In this document: positions 8,890 to 15,709 of the stretch, piece after piece
How positions within the stretch are numbered: position 1 is the stretch's first letter
How the letters are laid out: every line of letters starts with the position of its first letter
Source: Pseudomonadota bacterium
GTDB taxonomy: Bacteria > Pseudomonadota > Gammaproteobacteria > Burkholderiales > SG8-39
Assembly (NCBI GenBank): GCA_027624175.1
Contig: JAQBXT010000009.1
Span: forward strand, 1 to 54,786
Direction of reading: 5' to 3'
DNA length: 54,786 bases
Program-made: the position numbers and the translations under genes
The notes under the pieces: generated by a model
What the model was told of the DNA's origin: nothing
Databases searched by the model: none
The model's input: the letters and a program-made list of their open reading frames with translations, nothing else

Positions 8890-9669
8890 ATGCCCTCCGT
8901 CCTTGTTTCGACTGAAGCGGGCGTGATGACCCTCACGCTGAACCGCCCCGACAAGCTGAACGCCTTCGTTGGCGAGATGCACGGACTGCTGCGCGAGGCG
9001 ATGGCCGTGGCGGAATCGGATGCCGCGATCCGGGCGCTGCTTCTGACCGGCGCCGGCCGCGGCTTTTGCGCCGGACAGGACCTCTCCGAGCGCAACTTGA
9101 ACGACCCCAGGCTCGACCTCGGCGCCGGTCTGGACGCCCACTACAACCCGTTCATCCGGCGGCTGCGCGCGCTGCCCAAGCCCGTGGTCTGCGCCGTGAA
9201 CGGCATCGCCGCCGGCGCCGGCGCCAACATCGCTCTGTCCTGCGACCTGGTGCTCGCCGCGCGCTCGGCCTCGTTCCTGCAGGCCTTTGCCAAGATCGCG
9301 CTGGTGCCCGATTGCGGCGGCACTTATTGGTTGCCCAGGCTCGCCGGCACCGCGCGGGCGATGGGCATGGCGCTGCTCGCCGATCGCGTAAGCGCCGAGG
9401 ACGCGGAGCGCTGGGGCCTGATCTGGAAGTGCGTAGACGACGACAAGTTGATGGAGGGGGCGCACAAACTTGCCCAATCGCTCGCCGCCGGCCCGACCCA
9501 CGCCTACGGCACGATCAAGAAAGCGATTTACGCCTCGGCCACCAACACGCTGGATGCGCAGCTCGACCTGGAGCGCGATTCCCAGCGCGAGGTCGGCCGC
9601 CACCAGGACTACCGCGAGGGCGTGGCCGCGTTCCTCGAGAAGCGCAAACCGAATTTCACCGGCAAATGA
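8890..9669 (+). CDS. paaG: 2-(1,2-epoxy-1,2-dihydrophenyl)acetyl-CoA isomerase-type crotonase
   Basis: PaaG converts the ring-epoxide of phenylacetyl-CoA to the oxepin form in aerobic phenylacetate degradation. The protein (259 residues) has the family marks GRGFCAGQDLSER near residue 57 and VPDCGGTYWLPRL near 140, where the aspartate of PDCGG replaces the second hydratase glutamate. The C-terminus FLEKRKPNFTGK is also typical. I chose ATG 8890 over TTG 8884; neither has a clear Shine-Dalgarno. Its stop overlaps the paaK start (ATGA), so the genes are translationally coupled. The oxygenase genes paaABCDE are not in this window, so a broader role is possible. Confidence 0.86.
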   Translation: MPSVLVSTEAGVMTLTLNRPDKLNAFVGEMHGLLREAMAVAESDAAIRALLLTGAGRGFCAGQDLSERNLNDPRLDLGAGLDAHYNPFIRRLRALPKPVVCAVNGIAAGAGANIALSCDLVLAARSASFLQAFAKIALVPDCGGTYWLPRLAGTARAMGMALLADRVSAEDAERWGLIWKCVDDDKLMEGAHKLAQSLAAGPTHAYGTIKKAIYASATNTLDAQLDLERDSQREVGRHQDYREGVAAFLEKRKPNFTGK

Positions 9670-10970
9670 AAGCCAGGCGGTTTCCCGTGAAGCAAGGGTT
9701 CCCCTTGGAGCCGATCGAGAAGGCGTCCCGCAAGAAGCTCGCCGCACTGCAGCTCCAACGCCTCAAGTGGTCGCTCAAGCACGCCTACGAACACGTACCG
9801 CACTACCGGAAGAAATTCGACTCTGCGGGTGTGAAGCCGAAAGACCTGAAGTCGCTCGCCGACCTGGCGAAATTCCCTTTCACCGCCAAGGCCGACCTGC
9901 GCCAGAACTATCCCTTCGGCATGTTCGCCGTGCCGATGGACCGGATCGTGCGCATCCACGCCTCCAGCGGCACCACCGGCAAGCCGACGGTGGTCGGCTA
10001 CACGCAGAAGGACATCGACACTTGGACGCACGTCATGGCGCGCTCCATCCGCGCCGCCGGCGCGCGCCCCGGCGACAAAGTGCACGTCGCCTACGGCTAC
10101 GGGTTGTTTACCGGGGGCCTGGGCGCGCACTACGGCGCCGAGCGGCTCGGCCTCGCCGTCATCCCGGTTTCGGGCGGCATGACCGAGCGCCAGGTGCAGC
10201 TGATCCAGGACTTCAAGCCCGAGATCATCATGGTGACGCCGTCCTATATGCTGGCGATCGCCGACGAGATGGAAAAACAGGGCCTCGACCCGAAGAAGGC
10301 GTCCTTGCGCATCGGCATCTTCGGGGCCGAGCCGTGGACCAACGAGATGCGCAAGCAGATCGAGGCGCGGACGTCGCTGAATGCCATCGACCTCTACGGC
10401 CTGTCGGAAGTCATCGGGCCGGGCGTGGCGCAGGAGTGCGTGGAGACCAAGGACGGCCTCACCATCTGGGAGGACCACTTCTATCCCGAGATCGTCCACC
10501 CAGAGACAGGTGAAGTGCTGCCCGAGGGCGAGCAGGGCGAACTCGTGTTCACCTCGTTGACGAAAGAGGCGATGCCGGTGATCCGCTACCGCACGCGCGA
10601 CCTCACCCGGCTCCTGCCGCCCACCGCGCGCTCGATGCGTCGCATGGAGAAGATCACCGGCCGGTCGGACGACATGCTGATCATTCGCGGCGTGAATGTG
10701 TTCCCGACGCAGATCGAGGAGCTGATCCTGAAACGGAAGGAGCTCGCGCCGCACTACGTAATGGAAGTAAGCAAGGACGGCCCGATGGATCACCTGACGG
10801 TGTTGGTGGAACTCGCTCCGGGCGCCGTGGACGCGAAGTCCGCGGCCTCGCTGCAGCACGCGATCAAAGCCTACGTTGGCGTCACCGCGGATGTGAAGGT
10901 CGTTCCGTTGTCTTCGATCGAGCGTTCCATCGGCAAGGCCAAGCGCGTGATCGACAAGCGACCAAAATGA
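9666..10970 (+). CDS. paaK: phenylacetate-CoA ligase
   Basis: The 434-residue ligase forms phenylacetyl-CoA from phenylacetate, CoA and ATP. It shows the PaaK adenylation motif SSGTTGKPTVVGYT near residue 100, the GAEPWTNEMR segment, DLYGLSEVIGPGV, and RSDDMLIIRGVNVFPTQIE followed by the C-terminal AMP-binding subdomain ending KAKRVIDKR. The length matches the family. It overlaps paaG by 4 nt upstream and the dehydratase gene by 4 nt downstream, so the three genes form one operon. Together with the ferredoxin oxidoreductase further upstream it suggests use of phenylalanine or aryl acids. Confidence 0.95.
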   Translation: MKARRFPVKQGFPLEPIEKASRKKLAALQLQRLKWSLKHAYEHVPHYRKKFDSAGVKPKDLKSLADLAKFPFTAKADLRQNYPFGMFAVPMDRIVRIHASSGTTGKPTVVGYTQKDIDTWTHVMARSIRAAGARPGDKVHVAYGYGLFTGGLGAHYGAERLGLAVIPVSGGMTERQVQLIQDFKPEIIMVTPSYMLAIADEMEKQGLDPKKASLRIGIFGAEPWTNEMRKQIEARTSLNAIDLYGLSEVIGPGVAQECVETKDGLTIWEDHFYPEIVHPETGEVLPEGEQGELVFTSLTKEAMPVIRYRTRDLTRLLPPTARSMRRMEKITGRSDDMLIIRGVNVFPTQIEELILKRKELAPHYVMEVSKDGPMDHLTVLVELAPGAVDAKSAASLQHAIKAYVGVTADVKVVPLSSIERSIGKAKRVIDKRPK

Positions 10971-11929
10971 TCCTCGGCCTCACCCGCAAGCAGCTCGAAG
11001 ACGGCGCGCAACTCGTGCACGCAACGGTGGCGGCCACACCGCAGTACAGCTGGCCGCTCCTGAACGAGCGCGCGGGCACGGAGATCTGGGTCAAGCACGA
11101 GAACCACACTCCCATCGGCTCGTTCAAGGTGCGCGGCGGGCTGACCTTGATCGAGCATCTCAAGCGCGAACATCCGAAACTTGCCGGCGTGATCAGCGCG
11201 ACGCGCGGCAACCACGGGCAGTCGGTCGCTTTCGCCGGGCGGCGCCATGGCCTTCCCAGCGTGATCGTGGTGCCGCATGGCAACAGCAAGGAAAAGAACG
11301 CCGCCATGCGCGCCTGGGGCGCCGAGCTGATCGAGCACGGGCGCGACTACGACGAGGCGCGCGAGCAAGCGGCGAAGCTCGCCGCAGAACAGGGCTTGCA
11401 CCACATCGGGCCGTTCGACCGCAATCTGGTAACGGGCGTGGGCAGCTACGCGCTGGAACTCTTCTCGGCGGTGCAGGACCTGGACGAGGTCTACGTGCCG
11501 GTCGGCTGCGGTTCGGGCATCTGCGGCGTGATCGCCTGGCGCGACGCGCTGGGCCTGAAGACGCGCGTGGTCGGCGTGGTGTCGGAAAACGCGGCGTGCT
11601 ACGCGATTTCGTTCGCCGCGGGCAAGCCGGTGGAAACAAAAAGCGCAATCACCTTCGCCGACGGCGTCGCCGTGCGCGTGCCGGTGCCCGAGGCGCTGGA
11701 GGCGATCCTCGCCGGTGCGGAACGCATCGTGCAGGTGAGCGACGACGAGGTGAAGGCGGCAATGCGCGATCTCTACCGATGCACGCACAACATCGCCGAG
11801 GGCGCTGGCGCGGCGCCGCTCGCCGCGCTCCTCAAGGACAAGGGGCGTGCGGGCAAGCGCTTCGCGGTGATCCTCTCGGGCGGCAATATCGACCGGGAGG
11901 TGTATTTGGAGGCGCTGGGCAGGGGCTAG
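10967..11929 (+). CDS. threonine/serine dehydratase, PLP-dependent
   Basis: The 320-residue fold-type II PLP enzyme deaminates threonine or serine to the 2-oxoacid. The PLP lysine is K54 in GSFKVRGG. The asparagine loop is TRGNHGQS, and the phosphate-binding glycine loop is GCGSGICG near residue 181. The C-terminal ACT regulatory domain of biosynthetic IlvA is absent, so this is a short catabolic-type or related dehydratase; beta-hydroxyaspartate or diaminopropionate substrates cannot be excluded. The ATG overlaps the paaK stop (ATGA). Its 3' end converges with the ceramidase-like gene, overlapping by 4 bp. Confidence 0.87.
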   Translation: MILGLTRKQLEDGAQLVHATVAATPQYSWPLLNERAGTEIWVKHENHTPIGSFKVRGGLTLIEHLKREHPKLAGVISATRGNHGQSVAFAGRRHGLPSVIVVPHGNSKEKNAAMRAWGAELIEHGRDYDEAREQAAKLAAEQGLHHIGPFDRNLVTGVGSYALELFSAVQDLDEVYVPVGCGSGICGVIAWRDALGLKTRVVGVVSENAACYAISFAAGKPVETKSAITFADGVAVRVPVPEALEAILAGAERIVQVSDDEVKAAMRDLYRCTHNIAEGAGAAPLAALLKDKGRAGKRFAVILSGGNIDREVYLEALGRG

Positions 11930-12699
11930 CGCCGCGTGCGCTGCTTGAGCGATCTCAGGAGCACCCAGATCCCTGCGGCCGCCGCGAAGTGTTTCAGCGT
12001 GTGGCCGCTCAACCACTGTCCAAAACCGAAGATCTCGCGATCGAAGACCTCGAAAACCTTGGCGATGCCGTAGGCGGCAGCAAGGGCGAAGATGACGCCG
12101 CCGTGCGTGTAGCGGGAACGGAACAGGGCGGCAATCGCAAGAATGACCGCGATCGAGCCGAATTGCACCGCCAGGTAGGGACGCAGGTTCTCCATCCCGG
12201 CGAGCGCGCTCCAGCGCCAATAGACCACGCTCGCGAGGCCGAGCAGCACCAGCGGCGCGAGAAGGAGATTCCCGGCGCGCACGCCGATGCCCTCGGCCAC
12301 CACGGCCGCGAGCAGCGACATGAAGGCGATGGTCATCGGCAGGCGGTCCCAGACCAGGCGCGCGTCGTCCGGGGCGAGGTGGTACCAGGCCGAACCGACG
12401 CTCGTCAGCGCCACGCCGGCGAAGAACACCCAGTAGGGGTGCATTTCCTGCGGCGACGCGAAGCGCGCCAGCGCGCCCGCGGCGCGCTCGCGCCATAGAA
12501 AAGCCAGGCCCAGGCCGCCGACCAGCAGAAACGCGAGGTTCGACAGCGTATCGGCGGCGTTCTCGATCGAGAGCAGCGCGCGCGTGTCGGCAAACAGGTG
12601 GTACGCCTGCGCCTGCAGCAGCGGCGTGGAAAAGAGGCCCCACGCCGCGGCGAGCACGGCGAGGGCGATCGGCACGGAGGTCTTCAGGCTATTCGTCAC
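11926..12699 (-). CDS. alkaline-ceramidase-like membrane hydrolase (CREST superfamily)
   Basis: The 257-residue integral membrane protein has about seven hydrophobic helices and the zinc-site pattern of the CREST superfamily: GSAWYHL (Ser and His), WDRLPMT (Asp), and GHTLKHFAA near the C-terminus (HxxxH). Eukaryotic relatives hydrolyse ceramides in membranes; for bacterial members the substrate is mostly unproven. I chose the GTG at 12699 because GAGGGAGAA precedes it. An ATG at 12741 in frame would add 14 poorly conserved residues. The start overlaps the small upstream gene by 11 nt, which couples it to the lipoprotein/Slam-like operon. Confidence 0.78.
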   Translation of the reverse strand: MTNSLKTSVPIALAVLAAAWGLFSTPLLQAQAYHLFADTRALLSIENAADTLSNLAFLLVGGLGLAFLWRERAAGALARFASPQEMHPYWVFFAGVALTSVGSAWYHLAPDDARLVWDRLPMTIAFMSLLAAVVAEGIGVRAGNLLLAPLVLLGLASVVYWRWSALAGMENLRPYLAVQFGSIAVILAIAALFRSRYTHGGVIFALAAAYGIAKVFEVFDREIFGFGQWLSGHTLKHFAAAAGIWVLLRSLKQRTRR

Positions 12700-12898
12700 T
12701 GTCTTCTCCCTCGAGTAGGAATTCTGCCAGGGCATCGGCATTGACGTAGGCCGCCATCGCCATCGCCCCGCCGCCTACCGTGCTGGCGAACGCGTCGCCG
12801 CCCGGGGGAACGAGCGTCGGCGCGGCCCGAAACTCGAGCACGAGCAGCGAGGCGGCAAGGATGGCGCCGGCGGTGCGATAGACGATGGATTTCATCAC
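12689..12898 (-). CDS. small secreted or membrane protein, unknown function
   Basis: The 69-residue protein starts MMKSIVYRTAGAILAASLLVLEFRA in effect: a basic start followed by a hydrophobic stretch of about 15 residues that can serve as a signal peptide or anchor. A Gly/Ala-rich middle (GGGAMAMAAYV) and an acidic tail (EGEDSDE) follow. I do not recognise a family. It starts 7 nt after the corrected stop of the Slam-like gene and overlaps the start of the ceramidase-like gene, so it is an internal gene of the same operon. Confidence 0.6.
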   Translation of the reverse strand: MMKSIVYRTAGAILAASLLVLEFRAAPTLVPPGGDAFASTVGGGAMAMAAYVNADALAEFLLEGEDSDE

Positions 12899-12905
12899 CT
12901 GTGCC

Positions 12906-14079
12906 CTAGTCCACGATCACCGAAAGATTCGCCTTGCGGTAGCTGAAGAATTCGATGCTGGAGCGGTTCTCCTCTACGGAGCCGACCAGCGCGAACTGCC
13001 AGTCGCGCCAGCGCCAGTTTTTGTTGCCGAGCGTGAGCTCGAGCCGGGCGCGCGCATCTTCGCGCACGCGACCGAAGAGCGGGTCCGGGGCATCGTACTT
13101 GCGCTCCCCGTACAACGCATTCGCGCCGAGTGTGTAGGCTCTGGCCGGCCAGAGCACGTTCACCCCGGGGCTCAGATCCCAGCCTTTGTAGGAGTACGGC
13201 TCCTCGGCTGCATGTGAGCGCTCGACCCCCCACGCGCAGCGACCCGGCGCTCGAGGCCGTCAGCCTGCGGCGCACCGCCAGCGCGGCACTCGCAAAATCG
13301 GCGTCGAGATAGTCGAAGTCGGCGAAGCGCACCTTGCCAATCTTTGTTTCGCCCGTCAGGCGCCATAGCGGCGCTTGCGCCAGCACGGCGTCCAGCCCGA
13401 GATACGGAAAGTCGTACAGCCGGTGACCACCGAAGGTACCGGCCTCGACGCCGGCCTTGCCCCGCACTCGCCCCGAGTCCGTGAGCGCCTGCACCACGCC
13501 CAGGTCGAGCGTCATCCGGTCGATCTCCTGGCCGGGGAAATCGCTGTAGGCCGCGGAGACGTAGCCCGCGGTACGCCCCGAGGCGGAGAACGGGCGCCAG
13601 CCGCGCAGCGCATAGCGCAGGCCCCACACCTTTTCCGGTGCCTCGGTCGGCGTGACGCGCAAATTGCCGATCGAGAACTCTTCCTGCGGTGCGAGGTTGC
13701 GCGGATTGGAGTCCGAGACGACTGTGACGCCGAGCTTGAGGTAACCCGTGCGTTCCTCGATGTCAGTCACGAAGTTGGCGATGTTGTCGCGCACGCGCCA
13801 GAGCGTGCCAGCTTGCACAGACACCTCCCGGAATAGCGCCTTCGCTTCCTCCAGCTTGCCTTGGGCGTAGAGCGAGCGCGCGAGCTCGAGTTTCACCCTC
13901 GCGCTGTCGGTGCGCTCCAGCATCGCGCGGAAAACGCGCTCGGCCTGCGCCGCCTCGCCCGCCTGCAGGTGCTGCATGCCTTCGACGAAGCCGCGCTGCA
14001 GAGTATCGGGCTGCTGCGCGATCGCCGGAATCGAGGCGAGCGCGAGCATGAACCACAGGGAGAGGGCGAGGCGGCGCAT
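12906..14079 (-). pseudogene. Slam-like surface lipoprotein assembly modifier (TPR + beta-barrel), one frameshift
   Basis: The start MRRLALSLWFMLALASIPAIA is a signal peptide. Residues ~22-110 form TPR-like helices (GMQHLQAGEAAQAERVFR, ARSLYAQGKLEEAKALFR). The rest is an alternating, aromatic beta-barrel beginning near YLKLGVTVVSDSNPRN, as in DUF560/Slam proteins that move lipoproteins to the cell surface. The frame breaks in the six-C run at 13226-13231 (six G on the coding strand). Removing one base joins AGSLRVGVERSHAAEEP in frame to the barrel end FFSYRKANLSVIVD and gives a ~390-residue protein. The uncorrected frame runs on to 12895. The gene begins 7 nt after the lipoprotein stop codon. 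A generic TPR outer-membrane protein is the alternative. Confidence 0.66.
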
Positions 14080-14086
14080 GGCGGCA

Positions 14087-15310
14087 TCAGCGCTTCGCGC
14101 CGTAGGCGCCGACAAATTCCTCGACGCCTTTTGGCGCGTGAAGTACGAACATGCCGCCGAGCTCTTGCACCGCGGGACCATAGAACTGGCCGAACGACGT
14201 GCCGCTCATGGTGCCGCCAGCGTTGACGAGCGTTCCGGTGAAGGAGCTCGATCCAGGCGAGTAAGTCAGCGTGCCGCTCACGTCGAGATGCGGAGCTGCG
14301 CTCACCGCTGACAGATCGCGCGAGAGGCTCATGCCGCTCGAGGCAAGATTCAGCGTGCGCTGGCTAAAATCGACGTGGACGTTCAGATTCGCCGCAGCCA
14401 TCGATCCCTGACCCGAGGGGTGGACATACATGCCGGCCAACTTGCCAGCAAACGTGGCGGAGCCGCTCGACTGGACCGCTGCACCGGGCGTGGCGGAACC
14501 GAACGAATTTGCATGGAGGTATTCGGCGGTGGTCCCCTCAGGCTTGGTCCAGACCCCGAAAGACTGGTAGTCCCAACCCAGTTCGAATGGATTCGCAACC
14601 AGCGCGATTCCGTCTGTCGGAGTGCTGGTGAATGCTGTTCTCCCCGCGTTGGACGTAGACCAGGCCACGTCGATTCCGGGCTGGTCGGACAGCGCGGATG
14701 AACCTGAACGCGAAACGTAGTTGAGCTCGTACGCGTTCAGTTCACGCAACCCCCCCGACCACTCGTAAGACAGAGTGGCGGTCTGAAAGCGGTACAGGTA
14801 ACCCGCGAGGGCGAAGGAAACGGTGTTTCCGTCACCTGAACGACTGGTAGACAAGATTGCCCCCGGACCGGTGGCCGTCACGCCGATGCCATTCCGATGG
14901 TTCTGCCAGCTGGAAAATTCCACAAGCGGCGAGACGGCAATGGCGCCTGGCAGCGGGGTAATCAGGGTCGCGGCGTCGACCGGAGTGGTCGGCTTCGCGC
15001 TCCCGCTGGTATGCGTCACAGGTGCGGCCGAGGCCGCCGTAGGAGTGGTCTCGCTGGTCGTCGTCGACGTCGCGGTCCCGCTGGACGTGGTCGAGTTTGT
15101 GACTTGCGTTGAAGCGGTCGTGTCATTGGGACAACCACTACCTCTGCACCCGACGAAGTAGCAGGCAATGAGATACAGCGTCTCTCCCAGTGAACCGGGG
15201 TTGCTCTGGCCTTCTTGGTCCGATTGACCCCTGGAACCTCCAGAGCTCGCGCAGCCGGCCACCATCGCCGCCGCTGCGACGGCAATTGCTGTCTTCGTTA
15301 ATATTTTCAT
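14087..15310 (-). CDS. TbpB-like surface lipoprotein with Ser/Thr linker
   Basis: The 407-residue lipoprotein has a type II signal with lipobox VAGC at residues ~17-20. A cysteine-bearing segment (CYFVGCRGSGC) and a Ser/Thr-rich linker of about 50 residues follow. The C-terminal ~300 residues are beta-rich, and the last repeat-like strands end GMFVLHAPKGVEEFVGAYGA, as in transferrin-binding-protein-B-like or factor-H-binding-like barrels. Such proteins are the usual clients of Slam translocons, and the Slam-like gene follows after 7 nt. ATG 15310 was chosen because it begins the signal peptide; AAAGGAG precedes it. The ligand is unknown. Confidence 0.72.
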   Translation of the reverse strand: MKILTKTAIAVAAAAMVAGCASSGGSRGQSDQEGQSNPGSLGETLYLIACYFVGCRGSGCPNDTTASTQVTNSTTSSGTATSTTTSETTPTAASAAPVTHTSGSAKPTTPVDAATLITPLPGAIAVSPLVEFSSWQNHRNGIGVTATGPGAILSTSRSGDGNTVSFALAGYLYRFQTATLSYEWSGGLRELNAYELNYVSRSGSSALSDQPGIDVAWSTSNAGRTAFTSTPTDGIALVANPFELGWDYQSFGVWTKPEGTTAEYLHANSFGSATPGAAVQSSGSATFAGKLAGMYVHPSGQGSMAAANLNVHVDFSQRTLNLASSGMSLSRDLSAVSAAPHLDVSGTLTYSPGSSSFTGTLVNAGGTMSGTSFGQFYGPAVQELGGMFVLHAPKGVEEFVGAYGAKR

Positions 15311-15324
15311 GGCATCCGCTCCTT

Positions 15325-15558
15325 TCAAATTTCCCCGAACAACTTCAGCTCCACAGCGCGCATCACGACCGCGGCGCCCGAGCGCACGCCGAGCTTTCGA
15401 TACGCGTTTTTGATATGCGTCGTGACCGTGTGCAGCGACACGCCGAGCCGGTCCGCGGCCTGCGCATAGGTGCAGCCCCGCGCGACCAGGTGCAGTACGT
15501 CGGACTCCCGAGGGGTCAGGCGGATTGCTTCGGTAATCGCATCGATCTGGCCGTTCAT
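15325..15558 (-). CDS. stand-alone LuxR-type HTH protein
   Basis: This 77-residue protein consists of almost nothing but a GerE/LuxR helix-turn-helix: LTPRESDVLHLVARGCT, then AADRLGVSLHTVTTHIKNAY and RKLGVRSGAAVVMRAV. There is no receiver or autoinducer domain. AGGGAG lies about 7 nt before the ATG at 15558. It is the first gene of the operon running to the ceramidase-like gene: its stop is 14 nt before the lipoprotein start, and a sigma-54 promoter lies about 35 nt upstream. It may act as a feedback or secondary regulator of the operon; this is inferred from position. Confidence 0.87.
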   Translation of the reverse strand: MNGQIDAITEAIRLTPRESDVLHLVARGCTYAQAADRLGVSLHTVTTHIKNAYRKLGVRSGAAVVMRAVELKLFGEI

Positions 15559-15593
15559 GGCTAGCTCCCTTAATGGGATCGCATTCTTTACTG

Positions 15594-15609
15594 AGCAGCC
15601 GGCGTGCCA
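15594..15609 (-). promoter_or_regulatory. sigma-54 (-24/-12) promoter of the lipoprotein operon
   Basis: Read on the minus strand the site is TGGCACGCCGGCTGCT, which matches the consensus TGGCACG-N4-TTGCW in every defined position except one (C for T at the first T of TTGC). The invariant GG and GC are correctly spaced. Transcription would start near 15582, giving a leader of about 25 nt before the LuxR-type gene. The divergent gene encodes a sigma-54 activator. Confidence 0.8.
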
Positions 15610-15634
15610 TGATCCTAAGTCGTTGTTTTTGCAG

Positions 15635-15697
15635 TTTCTTCATCAGAAATATGGACTATTGGTCGACACATCTCTAGCATTTCCTGCTGCTCAGGAA
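15635..15697. promoter_or_regulatory. candidate activator-binding inverted repeats
   Basis: Two perfect short inverted repeats, each with a 5-nt spacer, lie upstream of the -24/-12 promoter: TTTCT-N5-AGAAA at 15635-15649 and TTCCTG-N5-CAGGAA at 15681-15697. Their distances from the inferred start (about 55-65 and 100-115 nt) suit an enhancer-binding protein, and the second lies just before the activator's own start codon, so autoregulation is possible. The arms are short and no binding has been shown. Confidence 0.4.
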
Positions 15698-15709
15698 TAC
15701 ATTTCATGC

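Noticed and set aside
15100-15250. Ser/Thr-rich low-complexity stretch of the lipoprotein as a separate repeat element
   Set aside because: It is a normal linker behind a lipobox. The codons are varied and no exact DNA repeat unit exists.
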